Origin: CAISIP01 sp046594635
Lineage (GTDB): Bacteria; Pseudomonadota; Gammaproteobacteria; Burkholderiales; Burkholderiaceae_C
Assembly (NCBI GenBank): GCA_046594635.1
Contig: JBKJRR010000507.1
Span: forward strand, 1-5,314
DNA: 5,314 bases
Direction of reading: 5' to 3'
The stretch's first letter is position 1. The number at the start of each line of letters is the position of its first letter. The notes beneath the pieces are model-generated. The model saw only the letters and a program-made list of their open reading frames with translations. It made no database searches and had not been told where the DNA came from. A program made the translations under genes and the position numbers. This document shows, piece after piece, positions 1 to 5,314 of this stretch.

Positions 1-750
1 TACGGAACGCGTACCGATGCGAGGGAACATGTCCAGGTCACCGGCGAGCATGGCGGCAGCCTGCGCCGCAGCGTCGCTGATGAAGCGGAACGTAACCTTC
101 TTGAGCTTGATCGCCGAAGCATTGCGGTAGCCGTCCCATTTGGTGAGCACGACGGATGCGCCCTTGTTCCATGCCTCCAACTTGTAGGGGCCCGTTCCGA
201 CCGGTTTGGTGACATTGGTTTCGGCGCTCTTGGGCTCGACAATCGCGGCCGGGCCCGTACCCAGGCCGAACAGGAAGTTGGGATCGAGTTCGTTGTTCAG
301 GATGACAAGCGTGTGTTCGTCGATTGCCGCGACACGTGTCATGGCGGCAAACTTGCGCTTGTCCTTGTTGATGCTCTTTTCGGCCCCTGCGCGCTCGAAC
401 GAGAATTTCACCGCATTCGCGTTGAATGGCTCGCCGTTTTGGAACTTGACACCCTTGCGCAGGCGAAACGTGTAGGTCTTGAGGTCGGGCGAGATTTCCC
501 AGCTCTCGGCCAGCAAAGGCGAGACCGTGCCGTCCTCGTTGATCTTGGTCAGGGTCTCGAAGATGTTGTAAAGCGTGATTTCCGAGATCGACTGGGCAGC
601 GCCGCCCGTGGGATCCAGACCAGGAGTAGGCTCAAGCGCCATGCCCAGTGTCAGTGTGTCCTTCCTGGACTGGGCCTGGGCTGCAAAGGGAACAGTTGTC
701 AGGGCGGCGCTGGCAGCGGCTGAAGTGAGTACGGAACGGCGATTGACCAT
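1..750 (-). CDS. Peptide-type ABC transporter periplasmic solute-binding protein (family 5), C-terminus cut by window edge
   Basis: This is the ligand-capturing subunit of the peptide-type importer encoded just upstream. It would bind substrate in the periplasm and deliver it to the two permeases. 250 codons are visible, about half of the family's usual 500-550 residues, and the frame stays open to position 1. Residues 1-26 form a signal peptide: twin arginines at 4-5, an Ala-rich hydrophobic stretch, and a likely cleavage site after A24-Q25-A26. The NRRSVLT context resembles a Tat motif but lacks the full consensus. Family-5 hallmarks follow: SWEISPDLKTYTFRLRKGVKF around residues 83-103, then QNGEPFNANAVKFSFER, and VGTGPYK at 184-190. 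The ATG at 748-750 is chosen because it begins the signal peptide and has GAAAGG (761-766) 10 nt upstream. It is the last visible gene of the operon, 97 nt or more after the ATPase gene. Family assignment is firm; the ligand is unknown. Confidence 0.93.
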   Translation of the reverse strand, partial: MVNRRSVLTSAAASAALTTVPFAAQAQSRKDTLTLGMALEPTPGLDPTGGAAQSISEITLYNIFETLTKINEDGTVSPLLAESWEISPDLKTYTFRLRKGVKFQNGEPFNANAVKFSFERAGAEKSINKDKRKFAAMTRVAAIDEHTLVILNNELDPNFLFGLGTGPAAIVEPKSAETNVTKPVGTGPYKLEAWNKGASVVLTKWDGYRNASAIKLKKVTFRFISDAAAQAAAMLAGDLDMFPRIGTRSV

Positions 751-781
751 GATCAGGTTACCTTTCAATGACATGCTGGAG

Positions 782-795
782 GACAAGGACTTGTC
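782..795. promoter_or_regulatory. Perfect 14-bp palindrome in the leader of the solute-binding protein gene
   Basis: On the plus strand the sequence is GACAAG-GA-CTTGTC: two 6-base arms around a 2-base centre. It sits in the 99-bp gap between the DppF-type ATPase stop and the binding-protein ATG, about 31 nt before that start codon. As DNA it could be an operator. As RNA only a 5-bp stem with a 4-nt loop would form, too weak and without a T-run to be a terminator. I see no convincing -35/-10 pair beside it, so a role is inference only. Confidence 0.3.
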
Positions 796-849
796 GGTTC
801 TACAGATGCGCACGATAGCATTTTGTTCGCCATGTGTTTGTGTTTTGCC

Positions 850-1884
850 TCAAGTTCTGGCCTGTTTGACACCATGGTGCGACAGCCCCGCCGCAGCATC
901 ATGTTGGGGAAAGTGGCAGGCCACGCGATGTGCAGCACCCGCCAGAGGCTGCAGTTCGGGGCGTTCGGTGTCGCATCGCTCGCGTGCGTGGGGGCAGCGA
1001 TGGGCATAGGGGCAGGCTCCAGGCATCTGCACCCTGGGCTCCACGGCGGACGTGCGTCTGCGCAGGTCACCGCTCGCGCGCGGTTCCATGCGCGGCACCG
1101 CATCGAGCAAGGCCTGGGTGTAGGGGTGGGCGCCCTGGCGGAACAGTGTCTGGGGCGCACCCTGTTCAACGATGCGGCCCTGGAAGATCACGGCGACCTC
1201 GGCACACAGATGGTCGACCACGGCCAGGTCGTGGCTGATCAGCAGGTAGGTCACGCCGAACTCCGCCTGCAGGTCCTGCATCAGGTTGAGCACCTGCGCC
1301 TGCACCGACACGTCCAGTGCACTGACCGGTTCGTCTGCGACGATCAGGCGTGGCCGTGTGATCAAGGCGCGGGCGATAGCGATGCGCTGGCGTTGCCCAC
1401 CGGAGAACTCGTGCGGGTATTTTTCGAGGTCGGTGGCGCGCAGCCCGACTGACTTCAGGACTTCCTGGGCCCGGTGCGCTTGCTCCGCGATGGATGTGTC
1501 GTCTTGCGCCTGAAGCGGCTCCGTCACGATGCGCAACACCGTCTGGCGCGGATCAAGCGAGCCATAGGGGTCCTGGAACACCATCTGGAAATCGCGCCGC
1601 GCCTGGCGCAGGCTGATGGCGTCCAGCGTGGCCATGTTGCGTCCGAGAATCTGCACGCTGCCGCTGGTGGGAGGCTCGAGCGCCATCACCAGCCTCGCCA
1701 ATGTGGATTTGCCCGAACCTGATTCGCCGACGATGCCCAGGCTCCGGCCAGCCGCCATCTGGAAACTCACACCTTGCAAGGCGTGTACTTTTGGTGGCTG
1801 CCTCCAGAGCTTTTCGCGCGGCAACCGGTAGGTGCGGGTCACGTGCTCGACCGCCAGCAAGGGTGGGCTCAGGTCCTTGTTCAT
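850..1884 (-). CDS. Peptide ABC transporter ATP-binding protein, DppF/OppF type
   Basis: A 344-residue cytoplasmic ATPase, one of two different nucleotide-binding subunits that power the importer. Motifs in order: Walker A GESGSGKST at residues 53-61, Q-loop glutamine Q104 (VFQDPYGSLDP), signature FSGGQRQR at 160-167, Walker B LIVADE at 180-185 with catalytic E185, D-loop SALD at 188-191 and H-loop H218. After the ATPase core comes the family's C-terminal oligopeptide/dipeptide segment (AHPYTQALLDAVP, 252-264), with cysteines at 291, 297, 304 and 323. These match the Cys4 pattern that binds a [4Fe-4S] cluster in some characterised Dpp/Opp ATPases. The ATG at 1882-1884 is preferred because it overlaps the stop of the preceding ATPase gene as ATGA (1881-1884). 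The reading frame is open further upstream, to an ATG at 1923, but those codons would lie inside the neighbouring gene. DppF rather than DppD is inferred from the EKLW-type N-terminal region and the gene order. Confidence 0.95.
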   Translation of the reverse strand: MNKDLSPPLLAVEHVTRTYRLPREKLWRQPPKVHALQGVSFQMAAGRSLGIVGESGSGKSTLARLVMALEPPTSGSVQILGRNMATLDAISLRQARRDFQMVFQDPYGSLDPRQTVLRIVTEPLQAQDDTSIAEQAHRAQEVLKSVGLRATDLEKYPHEFSGGQRQRIAIARALITRPRLIVADEPVSALDVSVQAQVLNLMQDLQAEFGVTYLLISHDLAVVDHLCAEVAVIFQGRIVEQGAPQTLFRQGAHPYTQALLDAVPRMEPRASGDLRRRTSAVEPRVQMPGACPYAHRCPHARERCDTERPELQPLAGAAHRVACHFPQHDAAAGLSHHGVKQART

Positions 1885-2858
1885 GCCTTGTCCCCCGCCA
1901 GGACGGCGTCCAGCCGAAGACAACGCGCCACATGGCCCGCCTCAAGCGTCTCGGCGGGAGGTGCTGTCGTGAAACAGGCGGTTTGTGCCCAGCTGCATCG
2001 ATCGGAGAATGCGCAGCCGGAAGGCAGGTCCACCAGCTCGGGCACGGTGCCGTCGATCGTGGTCAGCCGTGTGCCCGATGGCGCACCGAGCCGGGGCCGC
2101 GCACCGAACAGGCCGCGCGTGTAGGGGTGCGCCATATGAGCGAATACGCGCGACGTCGAACCACTTTCGATGACGCTGCCGCCATACATGACCATCATGC
2201 GTTCGACGTTCTGCGCGATCACACCCAGGTCGTGCGAGATCAGCAGCAAGGCCATCGAACGTTCCTGCACCAGATCGTGGATCAGATCCAGGATCTGGCC
2301 CTGAATGGTGACGTCCAGGGCTGTCGTGGGTTCGTCGGCGATCAGGATGTCGGGCTCGCAAGCCAGTGCCATGGCAATCGTGATGCGCTGGCGCTGGCCA
2401 CCGGAGAACTGGTGCGGGTAGGCATCGATGCGACCGGCCGCATTGGCGATGCCCACGCGCTCTAACAGTACGATGGTCTGGGCCCGCGCTTGATCGCGCC
2501 CCATGCGACGGTGCAGGCGCATCGGCTCTGCCACCTGATGCCCGATGGTGTGAACCGGGTTGAGCGCCGTCATCGGTTCCTGGAAGATCATGCCGATGCG
2601 GTTGCCCCGCAGCCGGCGCAACACCGCGTCGCTCTGGCCCACCAGCTCCTGGCCGTCGAGCCGGATGCTACCGGTGACCTTGGCGTTCTCGGGCAACAAC
2701 CCCATCAAGGCCATGGCGGTGATCGACTTGCCACATCCCGACTCACCGACCAGGCCGACGGTATCGCCCTTTTGCAGCGTGAAGCCGACGTCGCGGATCG
2801 CGAAGGCCGGGCCCCGCTGGGTTTGCAGCTGCACGCAGAGGTGGTTGATTTCCAGCAT
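1881..2858 (-). CDS. Peptide ABC transporter ATP-binding protein, DppD/OppD type
   Basis: A 325-residue cytoplasmic ATPase that should pair with the downstream DppF-type subunit as the motor heterodimer. Motifs: Walker A GESGCGKS at 38-45, Q-loop Q93 (IFQEPMTALNP), signature FSGGQRQR at 151-158, Walker B ILIADE at 171-176 with catalytic E176, D-loop TALD at 179-182 and H-loop H209. All catalytic residues are present. The C-terminal oligopeptide segment is seen at AHPYTRGLF (243-251), followed by C282, C288, C295 and C313 in the family's [4Fe-4S]-type spacing. The FQEPMTALNPV form of the Q-loop is typical of DppD rather than DppF. The ATG at 2856-2858 is 3 nt after the permease stop. No strong ribosome-binding site is visible, so translation probably depends on coupling to the upstream gene. 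Its stop overlaps the next start as ATGA. Confidence 0.95.
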   Translation of the reverse strand: MLEINHLCVQLQTQRGPAFAIRDVGFTLQKGDTVGLVGESGCGKSITAMALMGLLPENAKVTGSIRLDGQELVGQSDAVLRRLRGNRIGMIFQEPMTALNPVHTIGHQVAEPMRLHRRMGRDQARAQTIVLLERVGIANAAGRIDAYPHQFSGGQRQRITIAMALACEPDILIADEPTTALDVTIQGQILDLIHDLVQERSMALLLISHDLGVIAQNVERMMVMYGGSVIESGSTSRVFAHMAHPYTRGLFGARPRLGAPSGTRLTTIDGTVPELVDLPSGCAFSDRCSWAQTACFTTAPPAETLEAGHVARCLRLDAVLAGDKA

Positions 2859-2861
2859 CGT

Positions 2862-3737
2862 CTATCGCTTGCGGGCCAACCGGGGGTCCATCAGGTCGCG
2901 CAAACCGTCGCCCAGCAGGTTCAGGCCCAGTACGGCCAGAGCGATCGCCACACCCGGGAACACTGCCAGCAGCGGCGCCTGAAACATCAGTGTCTGGGCT
3001 TCGGCCAGCATCCGGCCCCAGGACGGTTGTGGGGGTTGTGTTCCCAGGCCCAGGTAGGACAGGGCCGCCTCGGCCAGGATGGCGATCGCAAAGCGGATCG
3101 TGACCTGTACGGTCAACACCGACATGATGTTGGGCAGCACGTGGTCGAAGGTGATGCGCCACGGGCCTTTGCCGCAGGCTCTGGCTGCGAGCACGAACTC
3201 GCGCGACCAGGTGGCGTTGGCCGATGCACGGGTAATGCGCGCAAATGTGGGGATGTTGAAGATGCCGATGGCGATGATGGAGTTCACGATACCGGCGCCG
3301 AACACGGCCGTCATCATGATGGCCGACAGGATGGCGGGAAAGGCGAAGGTGAAATCCGACAGCCGCATGATCAGTTCTTCCACCCAGCCACGCCGCGCGG
3401 CGGCCAGCAGACCCAAGGCCGTACCGACGAGCAGACCGATGCTGACCGCAATCACACCCACCAGAATGGAGTTGCGCGCACCCACCAGCAGCAGCGAGGC
3501 GACGTCCCGGCCGAATATGTCGGTGCCCAGCCAGTGTTGTCCCGAGGGCGCCTGCAGTTTCCCCGGCAGATTCATCTCGTACGGTGACCACGGCGTCCAG
3601 ACCAACGACAAGAGCGCGGCGAAAACCAGCATTGCGGTCAGTACGCCGCCAAAGACGAAACTGGGATGGCTCAGGGCACGACGCCACAGCGCCGGCGTGG
3701 CGTGCGTGGCAACAGCATTGGCCGTGGCCCCGTTCAT
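2862..3737 (-). CDS. Peptide ABC transporter permease, DppC/OppC type
   Basis: A 291-residue inner-membrane permease forming one half of the transport channel. A cytoplasmic N-terminus leads into a first membrane segment at about 27-48 and then a periplasmic loop with the OppC-type motif HWLGTDIFGRDV (68-79). The remaining hydrophobic segments lie near 90-113, 125-147, 149-165, 205-226 and 252-276. The cytoplasmic EAA coupling loop, which docks on the ATPase, is at 179-203 (REFVLAARACGKGPW followed by the HVLPN end). LSYLGLG (227-233) and DPR near the C-terminus are also typical of the family. The ATG at 3735-3737 is chosen because it overlaps the preceding permease stop as ATGA (3734-3737) and gives the normal length; the frame is open further upstream but only as a shadow of the neighbouring gene. 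No good ribosome-binding site is seen, in line with coupling. Confidence 0.95.
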   Translation of the reverse strand: MNGATANAVATHATPALWRRALSHPSFVFGGVLTAMLVFAALLSLVWTPWSPYEMNLPGKLQAPSGQHWLGTDIFGRDVASLLLVGARNSILVGVIAVSIGLLVGTALGLLAAARRGWVEELIMRLSDFTFAFPAILSAIMMTAVFGAGIVNSIIAIGIFNIPTFARITRASANATWSREFVLAARACGKGPWRITFDHVLPNIMSVLTVQVTIRFAIAILAEAALSYLGLGTQPPQPSWGRMLAEAQTLMFQAPLLAVFPGVAIALAVLGLNLLGDGLRDLMDPRLARKR

Positions 3738-4684
3738 ATGTCGCTGGCTTTCACGCGCGGATCGATGACCGCATACAACACGTCGACGACGAAGTTGACC
3801 ACCACCACCATGGTGGCCAGAAACATCACGCAGTTGCGCACGACGATCAGGTCGCGATTGGAGATCGACTGGAAGATCAGCCGACCCAGGCCGGGCAGGT
3901 AGAACACGTTCTCGACGACGATGGTGCCGGCCAGAAGCTCCGCCGACTGCAGACCCATCACGGTGATCACTGGAATCATCGCGTTGCGCAGCACATGGCC
4001 CCACAAGGTCGCGCGCTGGGACAGGCCCTTGGCCCGGGCGGTGCGCACATAGTCTTCACGCATCACTTCCAGCACCGCTGAACGGGTGATGCGCGCCAGG
4101 ATTGCCGATTGCACGAAGGCCAGCGACAGGGCCGGCAACAACAGGGCCTGAAGGCCTGGCAACACACCTTCGCTCCAGCCCGGGAATCCGCCAGCCGAAA
4201 ACCATTGCAGTTTGACCGAGAAAAGCAGGATCAGCAGGATGGCAAACCAGAAGTTGGGAATGGCGATGCCGACCTGGGTCACACCCATCAGGCCAACGTC
4301 GCCCAGGCGGTTGTGGTTCGCTGCGGCGTAGATGCCGACGACCAGGGCCAGCAAGGTGGTCAGGCACATGGCCATGATGGCCAGCGGAATCGTCAGCGTC
4401 AGTCGCTCGAGCAAAAGTTCGGAGACCGGCGAACTGTAGGCATAACTGTTGCCCAGTTCCCCGGTGAGCATGCCTGTAACCCAGTGCCAGTAGCGTTCCC
4501 ACGCAGGCTGATCCAGGCCGAGCTGGGTGGCCAGAGCCTTTACGGCTTCGGGTGCGGCGTCCGGCCCCATCATGATCTCGGCCGCATTGCCTGGCAAGAT
4601 TTCCAGCACCAGGAACACCACGATCGACGCGCCGATCAACGTGCCGATCAGCGTCAATATGCGTTTGAAGAGGAACGGACCCAT
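3734..4684 (-). CDS. Peptide ABC transporter permease, DppB/OppB type
   Basis: A 316-residue inner-membrane permease, the partner of the DppC-type protein and the first gene of the operon. It opens with the classic family start, a short basic N-terminus (FLFKRI) and a first membrane segment at about 8-30 ending in ILPGN. A periplasmic domain follows, including the GNSYAYSSPV region (78-87). Further hydrophobic segments lie near 97-121, 135-157, 175-197, 236-257 and 284-307. The EAA coupling loop is DYVRTARAKGLSQ, continuing to HVLRNA, at 211-235. VENVFYLPGLGRL (257-269) and the C-terminal DPR are also standard. The length is normal. The ATG at 4682-4684 gives the expected N-terminus although no clear Shine-Dalgarno sequence is visible before it. 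It is divergent from the ferredoxin gene across 159 bp, and the operon promoter should lie there. Confidence 0.95.
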   Translation of the reverse strand: MGPFLFKRILTLIGTLIGASIVVFLVLEILPGNAAEIMMGPDAAPEAVKALATQLGLDQPAWERYWHWVTGMLTGELGNSYAYSSPVSELLLERLTLTIPLAIMAMCLTTLLALVVGIYAAANHNRLGDVGLMGVTQVGIAIPNFWFAILLILLFSVKLQWFSAGGFPGWSEGVLPGLQALLLPALSLAFVQSAILARITRSAVLEVMREDYVRTARAKGLSQRATLWGHVLRNAMIPVITVMGLQSAELLAGTIVVENVFYLPGLGRLIFQSISNRDLIVVRNCVMFLATMVVVVNFVVDVLYAVIDPRVKASDI

Positions 4685-4843
4685 GCTGTTTGTTCAGGCG
4701 CTCAGGCGGGGACCGGGGCAGGGCAACTGCCTCGGCCGACGATCGTGATCAAGGTTCAGCGACGCGGGCATTCGAACGCGCGGATAATCCATGGGAAGGT
4801 GTCCAGCCGGAACACTTGTGTGCCAACAACGGTTCTGCGTCCA
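4685..4843. promoter_or_regulatory. Divergent intergenic region between transporter operon and ferredoxin gene
   Basis: These 159 bp separate two divergent start codons, so promoters in both directions are expected here. On the plus strand GATAAT at 4783-4788 matches five of six bases of a -10 box and lies about 55 nt before the ferredoxin start. No good -35 hexamer lies 16-18 nt upstream of it: TTCAGC at 4755-4760 is 22 nt away. Other visible structure is the palindrome ACGATCGT (4739-4746) and TTCGAA (4771-4776). I found no convincing sigma-70 pair for the leftward operon. Promoter function is therefore inferred from gene orientation. Confidence 0.4.
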
Positions 4844-5113
4844 ATGTCTCTGATCATCACCGACGAATGCATCAATTGTGATGTGTGTGAGCCCGAGTGT
4901 CCCAACGAGGCGATCTATCTCGGGCAGGAGATTTACGAAATCGATCCGCACAAGTGTACAGAATGTGTCGGTCATTTCGACGAGCCACAGTGCGTGCAGG
5001 TGTGCCCGGTCGCATGTATTCCGGTCAATCCGGATTTCATCGAGGACAAGGAAACCCTGTGGGCAAAGTTCCGTCGCTTGCAAGCCTCAACGGGCGTTGA
5101 CAACAAGGCCTGA
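4844..5113 (+). CDS. yfhL: YfhL/Alvin-type 2[4Fe-4S] ferredoxin
   Basis: An 89-residue soluble electron carrier with two [4Fe-4S] clusters. The first motif is C9-x2-C12-x2-C15-x3-C19 followed by P20. The second is C38-x2-C41-x8-C50-x3-C54, and a further cysteine is at C58. The eight-residue insertion between C41 and C50 (CTECVGHFDEPQC) and the extra cysteine are the marks of the Allochromatium vinosum (Alvin) class. By analogy with that protein, C9, C12, C15 and C58 should hold one cluster and C19, C38, C41 and C50 the other, leaving C54 unligated. Alvin-type clusters have very low and unequal redox potentials. The C-terminal segment (IEDKETLWAKFRRLQ, 66-80) forms the family's usual charged helix. 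The ATG at 4844 gives the canonical MSLIITDECINC start; the frame is open upstream, but that part is antisense to the permease gene. The ribosome-binding site is poor. The redox partner is unknown, and a link with the neighbouring transporter is not implied. Confidence 0.96.
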   Translation: MSLIITDECINCDVCEPECPNEAIYLGQEIYEIDPHKCTECVGHFDEPQCVQVCPVACIPVNPDFIEDKETLWAKFRRLQASTGVDNKA

Positions 5114-5196
5114 AGCTTTTGCGCTCTCGCCGCTGAAGGCGCAGCAGCGCCGAAACCGGTGTCACGCCCATTGGGCGGGGTACGCGGACTGCGGGT
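5114..5196. other. Convergent intergenic spacer with two short inverted repeats
   Basis: The 83 bp lie between the ferredoxin stop and the stop of the leftward gene. Two small GC-rich inverted repeats are visible: GGCGC-agca-GCGCC at 5138-5151 and CGCCC-att-GGGCG within 5165-5177. Either could act in both directions to slow RNA polymerase. Neither is followed by a T-run on either strand, so a Rho-independent terminator is not supported. Confidence 0.3.
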
Positions 5197-5314
5197 TCAG
5201 TCTGTGTTGCTGCCAGATACCTTGTTCTTCTTGTCGGGTGTTGTCGCCGCCGTGAAGAATGTGGGCTCGATTTGCTTCTTCGCGGTTTTCGCTGCCTTGG
5301 CTGCAGGCGCGTTT
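5197..5314 (-). CDS. C-terminal end of an unidentified gene with a Lys/Ala-rich tail (start outside window)
   Basis: A minus-strand reading frame enters from the right edge and ends in TGA at 5197-5199, with 38 codons visible. The translation begins NAPAAKAAKTAKKQIEPTFF and ends DKKNKVSGSNTD. The AAKAAKTAKK portion resembles the basic, low-complexity tails of histone H1-like proteins, some phasins and other Lys/Ala-rich proteins. The last 24 residues are polar and not of that type. I choose this frame over the other two minus-strand frames because they read as Arg-, Gln- or Pro-rich shadow sequence, while this one gives ordinary GC-ending codons and a coherent tail. It is convergent with the ferredoxin gene. 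No conserved domain can be seen in so short a piece, so the product is not assigned. Confidence 0.5.
   Translation of the reverse strand, partial: NAPAAKAAKTAKKQIEPTFFTAATTPDKKNKVSGSNTD

Noticed and set aside
823..1452. A 209-codon plus-strand open frame over the DppF-type gene
   Set aside because: It lies fully opposite the ATPase coding sequence and has no recognisable motif or ribosome-binding site of its own.
1381..2420. A near-identical 39-bp direct repeat, 1381-1419 and 2382-2420, differing at three positions
   Set aside because: Both copies encode the YPHxFSGGQRQRI signature of the two paralogous ATPases. Shared protein constraint explains the match; it is not a recombination or mobile-element repeat.
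2490..3587. A 365-codon open frame on the plus strand across the DppC- and DppD-type genes
   Set aside because: It is antisense to two well-supported genes. Its translation is rich in His, Gln, Arg and Asp with no membrane, catalytic or domain motif. This is the usual shadow of GC-rich coding DNA.
4109..4843. An open frame running in phase into the ferredoxin gene, which would give a 334-residue fusion
   Set aside because: The upstream part is antisense to the DppB-type permease and looks like Gln/Arg/His-rich shadow sequence. The ferredoxin has its canonical N-terminus at 4844 and normal length from there.
5138..5177. Two GC-rich inverted repeats as a Rho-independent terminator
   Set aside because: The stems are only about 5 bp and neither strand has a following T-run, so I list the spacer only as holding inverted repeats.
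1..5314. Mobile element, CRISPR array, tRNA or rRNA gene, or defence system
   Set aside because: No transposase or integrase motif, terminal inverted repeats, regularly spaced repeats or conserved RNA-gene sequence were seen. Every long stretch is explained by the transporter operon, the ferredoxin or short spacers.

Overview
The window is GC-rich with GC-biased third codon positions. Its gene content fits a proteobacterium, most likely a betaproteobacterium of the Burkholderiales type. This assignment rests on overall character and the style of the proteins, not on a marker gene, so it is tentative.

Positions 4684 down to 1 (minus strand) hold one peptide-type (Dpp/Opp family) ABC importer operon. 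In transcription order it encodes an OppB/DppB-type permease (3734-4684), an OppC/DppC-type permease (2862-3737), a DppD-type ATPase (1881-2858), a DppF-type ATPase (850-1884) and, after a 99-bp gap, the N-terminal half of a periplasmic family-5 solute-binding protein (1-750, cut by the window edge). The first four genes are packed tightly: two ATGA stop/start overlaps and one 3-nt gap. This points to one transcript with translational coupling. The binding protein would capture a peptide-like ligand in the periplasm, the two permeases form the channel, and the two different ATPases form the motor. The ligand cannot be read from the sequence; dipeptides, oligopeptides, glutathione or a peptide-like metal complex all remain possible.

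Positions 4685-4843 form a divergent intergenic region that should carry promoters for the transporter operon (leftward) and for a small ferredoxin gene (rightward, 4844-5113). The ferredoxin is an 89-residue Alvin/YfhL-type 2[4Fe-4S] protein with all nine characteristic cysteines.

Positions 5114-5196 are a short convergent spacer. From 5197 to the right edge lies the C-terminal end of a minus-strand gene with a Lys/Ala-rich tail, product not recognised.

This is mostly ordinary metabolic and transport DNA. I see no mobile element, CRISPR array, tRNA, rRNA or obviously new system. The points worth a second look are modest: a perfect 14-bp palindrome before the separately spaced binding-protein gene, a twin-arginine-like signal in that protein, four-cysteine C-terminal motifs in both ATPases, and the unidentified Lys/Ala-rich tail.
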